Made by a program: the position numbers and the translations under genes | The notes under the pieces: generated by a model | What the model was told of the DNA's origin: nothing | What the model saw: the letters and a program-made list of their open reading frames with translations, nothing else | The model's database searches: none | Shown here: one piece after another, positions 8,581 through 17,600 of the stretch | Numbering within the stretch: position 1 is the first letter of the stretch | Layout: each line of letters opens with the position of its first letter | Assembly: GCF_000372825.1 (NCBI RefSeq) | Contig: NZ_KB910516.1 | Coordinates: 3,143,825-3,207,824 of the forward strand | DNA from: Methylobacterium sp. 77 | GTDB taxonomy: Bacteria > Pseudomonadota > Alphaproteobacteria > Rhizobiales > Beijerinckiaceae | DNA length: 64,000 nt | Direction: 5' to 3'

Positions 8581-9750
8581 ATGGCCACTCTGGTCAATGG
8601 GAATGAGATCATCCTCACGGGGACGGTCGGCGATCTCTATTGGGACGACTGCTTCACCTCGGCAGACGTCATCTTCGCGCTGGCGCAGGTCGGCCGCGAT
8701 CAGGATGTCACGATCCGCCTGAACAGCGGCGGCGGCATCGCCACTGAGGGCGCGGCCATCCACGCGGCCATCGCTGGTCACAGGGGCCGCAAAGTCATCG
8801 TGATCGAGGGGATCGCGGCTTCGGCCGCGTCCGTCATCGCCATGGCCGGCGACGAGATCGTCATGTCGCTCGGCGCGCTCATGATGGTGCACGACCCCTC
8901 AGGGTTCACCTTCGGTACGATCGAGGACCACCAGCTTCAGATCCGGGCACTGACTGCGCTCGCGACGGCCATGGCCGGCATCTACTCGGAGCGCACCGGC
9001 AAGACAGTCGCCGAGGCGCGGGCCGACATGCAGGCCGAGATTTGGATGACGCCCGAGGAGGCTGTCGCCGCCGGCTATGCCGACCGGACCCTGGCTCGCG
9101 CCGCCAACGATGACGCCGAGCCGGAGCCGACCGCCTTCGACTACCGCCTTTTTAGCCATCCGCCGGAGCGCCTCGTCGCCCTGGCCGACCAGCGCGCCTG
9201 GACAAAGCGCATTCGCCCGAGTGCGGCCGTGCCCGCCGCTTCCCCCCGCCACAAGGAGACCCCCATGGCGAACGACAAGGCGGGCAGCGAGCCCGTCATT
9301 CCTCCGAACCCGAGTGCTGCTCTCGCGGCGGCCGTCGACGGCACCAAGCCCGTCACCGACACGACTAGCGTGTCTCGCGCCAATTCTGCCGAGATCGTCA
9401 CCCTCTGCGTCGCAGCCGGCGTGTCTGCGATGGCCGCAAGCCTCATCACCGAAGGCGTGACCGTGGCCCAGGCCAAGGATCGCATTCAGACGGTGGCGAA
9501 CGTCAGCGAGCGTGTCGCGCTGGCCCGCAAGAAGGACCCGACCATCGCGGCCGACTTCGGCACGAAGATGCTGGCCGAGGGTAAGAGCCCCGCCGAGATC
9601 AGCGACGCCCTGCTGAACGCGATCTGCGCGACCGAGGAGAAAACCGCGATCTCCTCGCACATCCGACCCGAGACCGGGGCCGGAGCTGAAGCCCCCAAGC
9701 CCGTCGACCTGGTCGCCGACATGAAGCGCCGCCACGGCGGCAAGGCCTGA
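8581..9750 (+). CDS. Prohead protease (ClpP-like, gpC type) with fused scaffold region
   Basis: A 389-residue protein. Residues 1-190 are a ClpP/S14-like peptidase with nucleophile Ser81 in GIAASAAS and His104 in MMVHDPSG. A low-complexity linker leads to a helical, Ala/Lys-rich C-terminal region (from about 229) that resembles a scaffold. This reproduces lambda C/Nu3, where the scaffold is the C-terminal part of the protease and is also made alone. The protease digests the scaffold during prohead maturation. Follows the portal by 22 bases with GGAGG upstream. Confidence 0.85.
   Translation: MATLVNGNEIILTGTVGDLYWDDCFTSADVIFALAQVGRDQDVTIRLNSGGGIATEGAAIHAAIAGHRGRKVIVIEGIAASAASVIAMAGDEIVMSLGALMMVHDPSGFTFGTIEDHQLQIRALTALATAMAGIYSERTGKTVAEARADMQAEIWMTPEEAVAAGYADRTLARAANDDAEPEPTAFDYRLFSHPPERLVALADQRAWTKRIRPSAAVPAASPRHKETPMANDKAGSEPVIPPNPSAALAAAVDGTKPVTDTTSVSRANSAEIVTLCVAAGVSAMAASLITEGVTVAQAKDRIQTVANVSERVALARKKDPTIAADFGTKMLAEGKSPAEISDALLNAICATEEKTAISSHIRPETGAGAEAPKPVDLVADMKRRHGGKA
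9265..9750 (+). CDS. Nested capsid scaffold protein (Nu3-like internal start)
   Basis: An in-frame ATG at 9265 inside the protease gene is preceded by AAGGAG six bases upstream, one of the strongest ribosome-binding sites in the head module and unnecessary for reading the long gene. Starting here gives a 161-residue, Ala-rich, mostly helical protein matching the C-terminal region of the protease, exactly as lambda Nu3 is nested in C. The separate product is inferred from the internal initiation signal. Confidence 0.6.
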   Translation: MANDKAGSEPVIPPNPSAALAAAVDGTKPVTDTTSVSRANSAEIVTLCVAAGVSAMAASLITEGVTVAQAKDRIQTVANVSERVALARKKDPTIAADFGTKMLAEGKSPAEISDALLNAICATEEKTAISSHIRPETGAGAEAPKPVDLVADMKRRHGGKA

Positions 9751-9763
9751 GGAGGATCGACCC

Positions 9764-10144
9764 ATGGCTCTCAAGACCCTCTCCTACAAGACCGACTCGG
9801 ACGTCGTGAAGACCGAAGGTCGGAACCGCATCAGCCGCGACGAGGGCATCCTCGCCGCCGGCCAGGGCGTGCTTCGGCCCGGTGTCGTGCTCGGTCGCAT
9901 CACCACGACCGGCAAGCTGACGAAGCTGGCGCCTGCCGCCACCGACGGATCGCAGACCGCCGCCGTCATCCTGCTCGAAAACGTGGACACCACCGGCGCC
10001 GATCAGCGCGTTGTCGTCCTCGCTCGCCACGCCGAAGTCGTCCTCCAGGCCCTCGAATGGCCGGCGGGCATCACCGCAACCCAGCAGTCGGCCGCTCTCG
10101 CCGCACTCGAAGCCAAGAGCGTCGTCGCTCGTATGGGAGTCTGA
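9764..10144 (+). CDS. Head decoration protein (gpD family)
   Basis: A 126-residue protein with the gpD layout: a flexible N-terminus, then a beta-rich core (GQGVLRPGVVLGRIT, TAAVILLENVDTTGADQ, VVLARHAEVV). It lies between scaffold and major capsid as in lambda. Trimers stabilise the expanded capsid. A GGAGG sequence precedes the ATG. Confidence 0.85.
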   Translation: MALKTLSYKTDSDVVKTEGRNRISRDEGILAAGQGVLRPGVVLGRITTTGKLTKLAPAATDGSQTAAVILLENVDTTGADQRVVVLARHAEVVLQALEWPAGITATQQSAALAALEAKSVVARMGV

Positions 10145-10147
10145 TCA

Positions 10148-11179
10148 ATGCCAACGCCTCTCGATCTGCTCCGCGCGCCGGAGTTCGCCGCCGACCGCCT
10201 CACCGAGGCCGTCAACATCCCGCCCTACGTCACCGGCCGCCCCGCGCAGCTGGGGATCTTCACCGATACGCCGATCAACACGACCTACGCCGTGATCGCG
10301 ATCGAGGAAGGCGAGATCACCATCATCCCGGCGCGCGAGCGCGGCGGTCCCAGCAACAAAAACATGGGCACCGACCGGCAGGAGGCGCTGGTTCGCATCC
10401 CGCACTTCCCGCTCGACGATGCCATCACGCCCTCGGACCTGCAGAACCTGCTCGTCTACGGCAACGGCTACGCCCTCCAGACGCTCGCCAACATCTACAA
10501 CGGCAAGCTGGAGCTGATCCGGGCCAAGCACGATGCCACCCACCACCACCTCGATTGGGGCGCCCTGAACGGTCTGGTGCTCGACGCGACGGGCCGGGTC
10601 CTCTGCGACCTATTCTCGACCTTCGAGATCACACAGAGCGTCGTCGACTTCGACCTCGACAACGCCTCGGCCGATGTCGCGTCGAAGAACCGGGCGACCA
10701 AGGCCCTGATCCGCAAGGCCCTGCGCGGCACGCCGTCGAGCGGTGTGCGTGTCCTCGCCGGCACCGAGTTCTTCGACCGCTACGTTGGCCATGCCAGCGT
10801 CAAGGAGGCGCTGAAGAACTATGCGGGCCCGACCCCGAATCCTGCCCGCGACGATGTCGCCGACAGCTTCGTGTTCGCGGGTCTCACCATCGAGCGGATC
10901 GACGAGGACTTCCGCTATCGTCAGGCAGACGGGACCTTCGTGACCCGCGACGCCGTCGGCGACAACGAGGCCATCGCCCTCCCGCTTGGGACGCCACTGT
11001 TCAAGCGCTACCTCGCGCCCCCGGACACCATCCAGGAGGCGAACATCCCGCCCTCGACGAAGGTGTTCGTCTCCACGGATGACCTGCCCCACGGCAAGGG
11101 CCAGGAGATTCACACCGAGTCCAACGTGCTTCCGATCTGCCTCCGCCCGGATGTGATCGTGAAGCTCACGCGCACCTGA
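10148..11179 (+). CDS. Major capsid protein (gpE family, HK97 fold)
   Basis: A 343-residue protein of normal gpE length. Family features are the N-terminal LTEAVNIPPYVTGRP, the E-loop region ending in DRQEALVRIPHFPLDDAITPSD (quoted in part) and the C-terminal VKLTRT. It forms the icosahedral shell. The gene starts 3 bases after the gpD stop. Confidence 0.9.
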   Translation: MPTPLDLLRAPEFAADRLTEAVNIPPYVTGRPAQLGIFTDTPINTTYAVIAIEEGEITIIPARERGGPSNKNMGTDRQEALVRIPHFPLDDAITPSDLQNLLVYGNGYALQTLANIYNGKLELIRAKHDATHHHLDWGALNGLVLDATGRVLCDLFSTFEITQSVVDFDLDNASADVASKNRATKALIRKALRGTPSSGVRVLAGTEFFDRYVGHASVKEALKNYAGPTPNPARDDVADSFVFAGLTIERIDEDFRYRQADGTFVTRDAVGDNEAIALPLGTPLFKRYLAPPDTIQEANIPPSTKVFVSTDDLPHGKGQEIHTESNVLPICLRPDVIVKLTRT

Positions 11180-11190
11180 GGTAGGTCTCG

Positions 11191-11493
11191 ATGTACGTCC
11201 GGATCATCAAGGCGTTCTCCTACAAGAACGAGCACGGCGAGAAGGTCACCGCCCCGCGTGGTTGGATCGGGGACCTTCCCGACAAACATGGGGAGGAGGC
11301 CAAGAAGGGCGGCTTTGCCGTCGACGGTCTCCAGCGTTCCTCGCCGTCGGCCGAGGCCGAGATCCCTGCTTCAACCGACGGCCTCGACGATAAGTCGAAG
11401 GCCGACCTCGAAGCGCTCGCCAAGGAGAAGGGTGTCGACATCTCGGCAGCCCGAACCAAGGCCGACATCATCACGGCGCTGCGCGCGGCCTGA
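11191..11493 (+). CDS. Small head protein with C-terminal HeH/SAP-like motif (gpFI position)
   Basis: A 100-residue protein. Residues 1-45 hold a short beta-rich segment (MYVRIIKAFSYKNEHGEKV); the C-terminal 35 residues (KADLEALAKEKGVDISAARTKADIITAL, cited in part) form a HeH/LEM-like helix-extended loop-helix, often seen in phage head proteins at this position. In lambda this slot is FI, which helps present the capsid to the terminase-DNA complex. Function by position only. Confidence 0.6.
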   Translation: MYVRIIKAFSYKNEHGEKVTAPRGWIGDLPDKHGEEAKKGGFAVDGLQRSSPSAEAEIPASTDGLDDKSKADLEALAKEKGVDISAARTKADIITALRAA

Positions 11494-11849
11494 TGGATGC
11501 GTTCGCAATGGGCGTCGATGCTATCTTCGACGACCCGAACCTTGCGATCGATGCGATCTGGCGCGCGGGCGGTGGCTCCGATGGGGTCTCCGTCCGCGTC
11601 ATCAGAAAATCGCCCGAGGCCGTCGTTGGTCTTGCTGGCAACCAGTTCGATCTTAACGCCACGCTGATCGACGTGCGCCTCTCCGAGGTGGCCGTACCGG
11701 CGAAGGGCGATGCGGTCGACCTGCTCGACGACGATGGCGAGGTCACCGAGACGCTGATCGTCATCGGCATGGCCAAGATCGACACTCGGCGGCTGGTCCG
11801 CACCTGTGAGGTGGCGGCCGTTCAGCCCGACGACACGGACGAGCCGTGA
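11493..11849 (+). CDS. Head-tail connector protein (gpFII-like position)
   Basis: A 118-residue protein starting inside the upstream stop (TGATG). It has a beta-rich core (SVRVIRKSPEAVVG, LIDVRLSEVAVPAKGDAVDLL) like small head-completion proteins at the lambda FII position. The downstream gene starts at GTG within its stop. Probable role: joining the tail to the filled head. Confidence 0.6.
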   Translation: MDAFAMGVDAIFDDPNLAIDAIWRAGGGSDGVSVRVIRKSPEAVVGLAGNQFDLNATLIDVRLSEVAVPAKGDAVDLLDDDGEVTETLIVIGMAKIDTRRLVRTCEVAAVQPDDTDEP

Positions 11850-12511
11850 GATACCGCGCCACCGTCCCCGACATCCGGCAGGCCCTGTCCGGCGCGGAGG
11901 TCCAGATTGCCAAGTCGGTGACGGCCGCCATGCGCGAGGTCGAGGGTGGCCTGAAGCAGGATCTGCGCGACGACGTCACCTCGGCTGGGCTCGGCCAGCG
12001 CCTCGCGAACACCTGGCGCGGCCAGACCTTCCCGAAGACAGGTGAGAGCGTCGACGCTGCCGCCTTCGTCAGCACGAACGCCCCGAAGTTGATCGACGCC
12101 TTCGACCGTGGCGCGACCATCGTCGCGAGCGGGCGGAAGTACCTCGCCATCCCGACGCCCGAGGCCGGCGTCCGTCAGATCTCGAAGCGCCGTTCCAAGG
12201 GCTCGACCGACAACACCCTGAGCCCGGCATCCTGGGAGCGGGAGACCGGCGTCAAGCTGCGCTTCATCCCGACCCGCACCGGTGGGGTGCTGGTCGCCGA
12301 TGCCTTCTACCGGCGCCAGGCGCGCCGCTACCAGGGCCGGAAGTCATTCCGCGCGATCAAGGATAGCGGTCCCGAGAAGGGGCGCCAGTTCGTCGTGATC
12401 TTCATCCTGGTGAAGCAGGTGAAACTGCGGAAGCGCTTCGACATCGACGCCACCGCCAAGCGCTGGGCAGACCGCATCCCCGGCGCCATCGCCGCGAATT
12501 GGACGCCCTGA
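11846..12511 (+). CDS. DUF6441-like phage morphogenesis protein
   Basis: A 221-residue protein with a helical N-terminus (VAAMREVEGGLKQDLRDDV-like) followed by LANTWRGQTFP, RGATIVASGRKYLAIPTP and a long basic middle. This resembles the DUF6441 family found between connector and tail-terminator genes in alphaproteobacterial siphophages, the place of lambda gpZ. GTG start overlapping the upstream TGA (GTGA). Confidence 0.6.
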   Translation: MRYRATVPDIRQALSGAEVQIAKSVTAAMREVEGGLKQDLRDDVTSAGLGQRLANTWRGQTFPKTGESVDAAAFVSTNAPKLIDAFDRGATIVASGRKYLAIPTPEAGVRQISKRRSKGSTDNTLSPASWERETGVKLRFIPTRTGGVLVADAFYRRQARRYQGRKSFRAIKDSGPEKGRQFVVIFILVKQVKLRKRFDIDATAKRWADRIPGAIAANWTP

Positions 12512-12945
12512 TGCCAAGCAAGCGCGAACAGGTGATCCAGGCCGTCGTGGCGCTGGTGGCCGCGGCCCTGCCGAAGGCGACCCACTACCGTAACGAGGTC
12601 AAGCAGCAGACGATTCCGGCTGGCGGCTATGTCAACGTCGACGATGGTGACCCGGGCGAACCCGACGTGACGCTGAGCCCGACCATCTGGATCTACAAGC
12701 ACGAAATCCCGCTGGAGTTCGCGGCCAATGCGACCCGGACGGTCTCCGCCGAAGAGCGCCTCGATAAGATGATGCAGGCGGTCGGTGAGGCCGTCGCGGC
12801 CGACCGGACGCTCGGTGGCCTCTGCGACTACGTGATGGTCCAGGCGGCCGTCACCGAGCCCCTGACCGCAGACGGCGCGCCCGTCTCCCGGTCCGCCCTC
12901 GTCGGCCTCATCGCCGTCTACGGCACCACCGATCCCCTGAACTGA
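12511..12945 (+). CDS. Tail terminator/completion protein (gpU-like position)
   Basis: A 144-residue protein starting at the ATG of a TGATG overlap (MPSKREQVIQAVVALVAAALP). The pattern of an N-terminal helix and then beta strands (GGYVNVDDGDPG, PTIWIYKHEIPLEF) fits gpU-type tail terminators, which cap the tail tube before head joining. Position directly before the tube protein supports this. Confidence 0.55.
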   Translation: MPSKREQVIQAVVALVAAALPKATHYRNEVKQQTIPAGGYVNVDDGDPGEPDVTLSPTIWIYKHEIPLEFAANATRTVSAEERLDKMMQAVGEAVAADRTLGGLCDYVMVQAAVTEPLTADGAPVSRSALVGLIAVYGTTDPLN

Positions 12946-12966
12946 TCCGATCCCGAGGAGACGACC

Positions 12967-13914
12967 ATGGCAAGAGCCCGCGGCGCGAACGCCATCATGA
13001 CGGCTGCGTTTGAAACCACCTACGGCACCCCGCCGACGACGGGGTATCGCAAGCTGCCCTTCGTCTCGTCGAACCTCGGCGAGGAGCAGGGTCTGATCGC
13101 GGACGATCTTCTCGGCTACGGCCGCGAGATGCTGCCCCCCTCGCGCGATGTCATCAACAACGACGGCGACGTCGTCGTGCCGATCGACCTGCGCAACTTC
13201 GGCAACTGGCTCCGTCTCTTCATGGGCGAGCCGGCGACCACCACGGCCGGTGCGGTCAACACCCACGTCTTCACGTCCGGCGCGCGCGATCTGCCGTCGG
13301 CGACGGTCGAGATCGGCCTGCCCGAAGTGCCAAGCTACGGCCAGAACTATGGCGTTCGCGGCAACACCATGCGGATCCAGATGCAGCGCTCCGGCCTGCT
13401 GACGGCGACGCTGGGCCTCATTGCCCAGGGCGAGAACAAGCTCGTCGCCTCGGGCTCCGGCACGCCACTGGAAGCTTCGGTCGAGCGCTTCTCGCCGTTC
13501 CAGGGTGCAATCACCCGCGGCGGCGTTGCGCTCGGCTCCGTTGTCTCGGCCGAGTTCACCTACTCGAACAAACTCGACAAGGTCGAAGTCATTCGCGGTG
13601 ACCGACGCATCGAGGATGCCGATGCGGGCATGGTCGGCATGACGGGCTCCATCGTGACCCGTTTCGCGAACACCGTCCTGCTGGATCAGGCCACGTCGGG
13701 CCTGCCGGTGGAGCTCACCTTCGGCTGGGTCACGGACTCGGCGCGCACGCTCATCATCAAGGCGCATGCTGTCTACCTGCCGCGCGCCAAGACGCCCGTC
13801 ACCGGTCCGAACGGCGTCCAGGCCACCTTCGCGTTCCAGGCGGCCAAGGACATGACGCTGGGCAAGTCCGTCCCCGCGACGCTGGTCAACAACGTCACCG
13901 CCTACACGGGCTGA
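12967..13914 (+). CDS. Major tail tube protein
   Basis: A 315-residue beta-rich protein. It shows the tail-tube pattern AAFETTYGTPP, VVPIDLRNFGNWL and ATVEIGLPEVPSYGQNYGV, with a second Ig-like half ending in TAYTG. It precedes the frameshifting tail chaperones and the tape measure as in lambda (V, G/GT, H). GAGGAG lies upstream of the ATG. Hexameric rings polymerise around the tape measure. Confidence 0.8.
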   Translation: MARARGANAIMTAAFETTYGTPPTTGYRKLPFVSSNLGEEQGLIADDLLGYGREMLPPSRDVINNDGDVVVPIDLRNFGNWLRLFMGEPATTTAGAVNTHVFTSGARDLPSATVEIGLPEVPSYGQNYGVRGNTMRIQMQRSGLLTATLGLIAQGENKLVASGSGTPLEASVERFSPFQGAITRGGVALGSVVSAEFTYSNKLDKVEVIRGDRRIEDADAGMVGMTGSIVTRFANTVLLDQATSGLPVELTFGWVTDSARTLIIKAHAVYLPRAKTPVTGPNGVQATFAFQAAKDMTLGKSVPATLVNNVTAYTG

Positions 13915-13958
13915 CGCCCACTCCCTCCAATTCCTCTCGCACCTTTGGCCAGTCCCGC

Positions 13959-14348
13959 ATGCTCAAGTTGAAACCCGCTGCCACCGACCTCGCGTGGCTC
14001 GATCTGCTCCCTGGAGTGCGCGTCCGCGTCCGTCCGATCAGCGTCGCCATGGTGCTGATCGGACGCGACGAGGCGGGTAAGGTGTTCCTAGAGAACCGGG
14101 TGGCGTCGGAGGCGGATGCCGAGGCCGGCAATCCGAACGTCGGGACCCATGCTGGGATCGCTCTCGTCCGGTCCCTGGCCCATGCCGGGATCGTGGAGTG
14201 GGAAGGGGTTGGCGACTCCGATGGTGCCGTGATCGTCGTCACGCCCGAGCATATCGACCTGCTGCTCGACGACTGGCGCGCCTACGACGCCCTCGACCGC
14301 CACTATGTCGGCCCGGCGCTCGACCGGGAGCGGGAAAAAAACGCCTGA
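13959..14348 (+). CDS. Tail assembly chaperone G (unshifted product)
   Basis: A 129-residue protein ending at TGA 14346-14348 just after a slippery A tract. Its place between tube and tape-measure genes, its size and the frameshift signal match lambda gpG. G and the extended G-T product coat the tape measure and recruit tube subunits. Confidence 0.75.
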   Translation: MLKLKPAATDLAWLDLLPGVRVRVRPISVAMVLIGRDEAGKVFLENRVASEADAEAGNPNVGTHAGIALVRSLAHAGIVEWEGVGDSDGAVIVVTPEHIDLLLDDWRAYDALDRHYVGPALDREREKNA

Positions 14349-14662
14349 AGGCCCTCGCCGAGTGGCATTTTGCCGACGAGGGTCAAGAATACTGCGCCGC
14401 CTGCAAGGTCCAGTGCGAGGCGTGCCCCTACACTGAGAGCGCACCTCAGACTGCCGACGGGATCAGCGCCTGGGCGGTCATCAGAGCATGCGGCGCCCAG
14501 GTCCGGTATGGGAATAACGCGCCCTACGGACTCGATTTCACCGCCGTGCTGATGATGGCCGACGCCATGGGCGCGAAGTCCGCGCTTCTTGCCGAATGCC
14601 TGCCGGCGGTCGAGGCGGTCATCATGGGCGCCTATCAGGCCAAGGCTGAGCAAGACACTTAA
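13959..14662 (+). CDS. Tail assembly chaperone G-T (-1 frameshift product)
   Basis: Slipping one base back at the A AAA AAC heptamer (14336-14342) joins the G frame to the -1 frame, which stays open to TAA at 14660-14662. The fusion is about 234 residues, continuing as KKRLKALAEWHFADEG. The T part carries four cysteines in YCAACKVQCEACPY, a potential metal site. The T frame has no convincing start of its own, as in other siphophages. Confidence 0.75.
14336..14342 (+). other. Programmed -1 ribosomal frameshift site A AAA AAC
   Basis: In the zero frame the codons are GAA AAA AAC GCC TGA, so the heptamer A AAA AAC fits the canonical X XXY YYZ rule. The zero-frame stop comes one codon later, and the -1 frame is open for more than 300 bases into the T segment. 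The slip is expected to occur in a minority of passages, fixing the G to G-T ratio. Confidence 0.8.
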
Positions 14663-14699
14663 GACCTATCCGGCCCGAACCCCTCAAACTGGAGGCGTG

Positions 14700-17600
14700 A
14701 TGACCCAATCTGTTGCAATCCGCCTCGGTGTCGAGGGTGGGGCCGAGGTAAAGCGCGTCTTCGACGATACGGGCACGGCTGGAAAGCAGGCCTTCGATGG
14801 CGTCGTCGTGTCGATGGATCGGGCCAGCGCCGCGTCCGATCGGCAGGTCCAGCGCTTCCAGCGCCTCGCACAAGCCGCGAAGGAAGCGGAGGCCGCCGGA
14901 CGCGCGCAGACTAGCATCAATTCTCTGCTCGGCGTCGATACAGCCCCCAGCGCATCAGCACGCAGCTCGGCGGGCGTCTTCGAGCAGCAGCTCCGCGCCG
15001 CCGAGGAGGCGGAGCGCAGGAACGCCACCATCCGCGATGCTCGCGCGACCCAGATGGCGGCGAGCACGCAGGCGAACGTCGCGTCCGCCTATGGGATCGA
15101 CGCAGCTCCTGCGAAGTCCGCCCGCGCCTCGGCTGAGGTGTTCGAAGAGGCAGCCCGAGCCCATCAGGATCTTGAGCAGCGAGCGACAGCCCTGCGCGCC
15201 GTGATCGACCCGCTCGGCGCGGCGCAGCTGCGCATGAATGCGGCTGTCGCCAATGCCGACGAGTTGCTGGCGAAGGGGTCGATCAAGGTCACCGAGCACA
15301 CCGCCGCCGTGGCTAAGGCTCGCATGACCTATGACGAGTTCTCCAAGACGACCGAGCGCCAGCGCACCGGTGGCCTTCGTCCGGATCAGTTGCAGAACCT
15401 GACCTATCAGGTGTCGGACGTGGTAGCGTCCGCTGCGAGCGGCGCATCTCCGTTGACGATCCTGCTCCAGCAGGGCGGCCAGGTCATGCAGACCTTCGGG
15501 CCGGGACAGGGTGGCGTCTCGGGTGTCCTGTCGGGCGTCGCCGAGGCGGTGGGCAAACTCGTAACACCGCTCACCGCGACGGCCGCCATCATCGGCACGA
15601 TCGGCGGCACGCTCGCCTACGCCTACAGCACCTATTCGGCGGGCCAGCGAGAGGCTCAGATGTCGTTGAACGGCATCGGCCGCCTCAGCGGTGCCACGGT
15701 GGCTCAGTTGAACGCCACGGCCGAGGCGTCGGCGCGCCAGGGTGAAGTATCGGTTGCGTCCGCGCGCGAGATGGCGGGCGTCTACGCCTCTACTGGTCGG
15801 ATCGCGCCACAGTTCTTCGGCGACCTCATCAAGATCCAGCGCGACTACGCCAGCACGACCAAGCAGGAAATTCCCGACGCGACCCGCGAGCTGGCCGGCG
15901 CTCTGGCCAACGTCGCGACGGGCGTCGATGCGCTTGAGGCGAAGCTCGGCCCGCTTGGCGGCGGCGCTGGTGAGATGGCGAAGAAGCTGGCCGCGGCCGG
16001 CGACCAGACGGGCGCCGTCAAAGTCATCCTCGACGCGTTGCCGGCGACCCTGACCAAGGCCTCGTCCCAGATGGGCGGCCTCTCGCGCGAATGGGAGCGG
16101 ACGAAGCAGGGGTTCTCCGACAACATCAACTTCATCGGTAAGGCGATGTTCGGCGACGGCACCGACACGTTCGAGAAGCGGATCGCAGACGCTCAGGCGC
16201 GGCTGGCCGAGCTCGAAGCCTCTCGTTCGAAATACGGCAGCAAGTCAAATTCCTACCTCTACGAGGCTGAGGCGACCCGTCAGCGGAAGGTCGTGGCCGA
16301 CCTGCAGGCGCAAGCCGATACGGCACGCAACGCTCCGGCGCGGGCCCAGGCCGATGACATCGCCAACCAGTCGACCCGCGCCACGAAACTCGTCAATCCC
16401 GGGCTTGCCGGCATCGAGGCGCTGGAAGCCGTTCAGAAGAGGATCGGCAACGGGCTGTCGACGATGCTGCTCAGCCCCGATCCGAAGATCAACGTAGGCG
16501 CACAGGAAGCCCTTGAGACCTACAAGGCTCTGAACGTACAGATCGCCGAAATGCGCGCCAACATGGCGAAGGGCGGCGACGCTGCGGCGACTGCCCTGAA
16601 GCAGGCTGATTTTGCTAAGTCGACGGGCGATCTACAGGGCTATTCCCTCGCCGTTGCGCAGTTGAACCATCAGTACGATCAGCTCATCGAGTCGCGGAAG
16701 GCTGGCGACGCCGGCCGGCGTACGGTGTCGGTCGAGAGCCTGAACGAAGCGCGCACAGCCGCCCTCGCAGCCCTGGCTGCGCAGAACCGTCAGGCGGTGA
16801 TCCGCGCTACGGTGATCCCGAACGATTCAATTGCGACTACCATTGCGGCTGAGAGCGGAGGCAACAACTACGCAAAAAACCAGCGCTCGTCCGCATTAGG
16901 TGCCGGACAGTTCCTGAAAAGCACCTTCGTCGAGTTGTTTCGCCGCTACGACACTGAGGCTGCTGCAGAGATCGATGCGGCCAGCGCCAACCAAAAGATC
17001 GCGGATGACACGATCGCTCAGCTGCGCACGAACCGGCCGATCTCTGAAAAATACATTGGGATCTACCTTCAGCAGATTACCAAGGAGCTGACGGACACTG
17101 GCTATGCTGGAACACCTCGGAATGCACAGCTTGGGTATTTCCTCGGGCCCGGCAGTGCGAAGAAGTTCCTCGACGCCGACCCGTCGGCCAACGCTGCCTC
17201 TGTCGATCGAGCCGCCGCCGCCAAGAACCCCGAGGTGTTCAAGAACGGCGCCGCTACGGTTCAGGACGTTTTGGACTATGCGCAGAAGCGCGCGACCGGG
17301 AACAACGCACCGGCGCGGGCATCCAATGAGCGCGTCGTTGCGATCCGCGCTGAGGCGGCTGCCTACGACCAGAGCGCATCTCGCCAAGAGTACCTGCGGA
17401 CAGTCCAAGATCAGTTGAATGCCGCCCGCGAAAACGGTGAGGAGATTGGCGTCCGGTTTAAAACTGCAGAAGAGTTGCTGAAAGCGCCCGTCTCCAGTTT
17501 GACAGCAGAACTTCAGGCGCAACGATCCGCCATTCTAGGTGTCGCTGATGCGCGTCAGAAGGCTTCCTCGACCGCCTTGTCCTCTCGTTTCGAGCGTGAC

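Noticed and set aside
12328..13767. 479-codon antisense frame across the tail-tube gene
   Set aside because: Arg/Asp/Gly-rich shadow spanning three sense genes in coupled arrangement.
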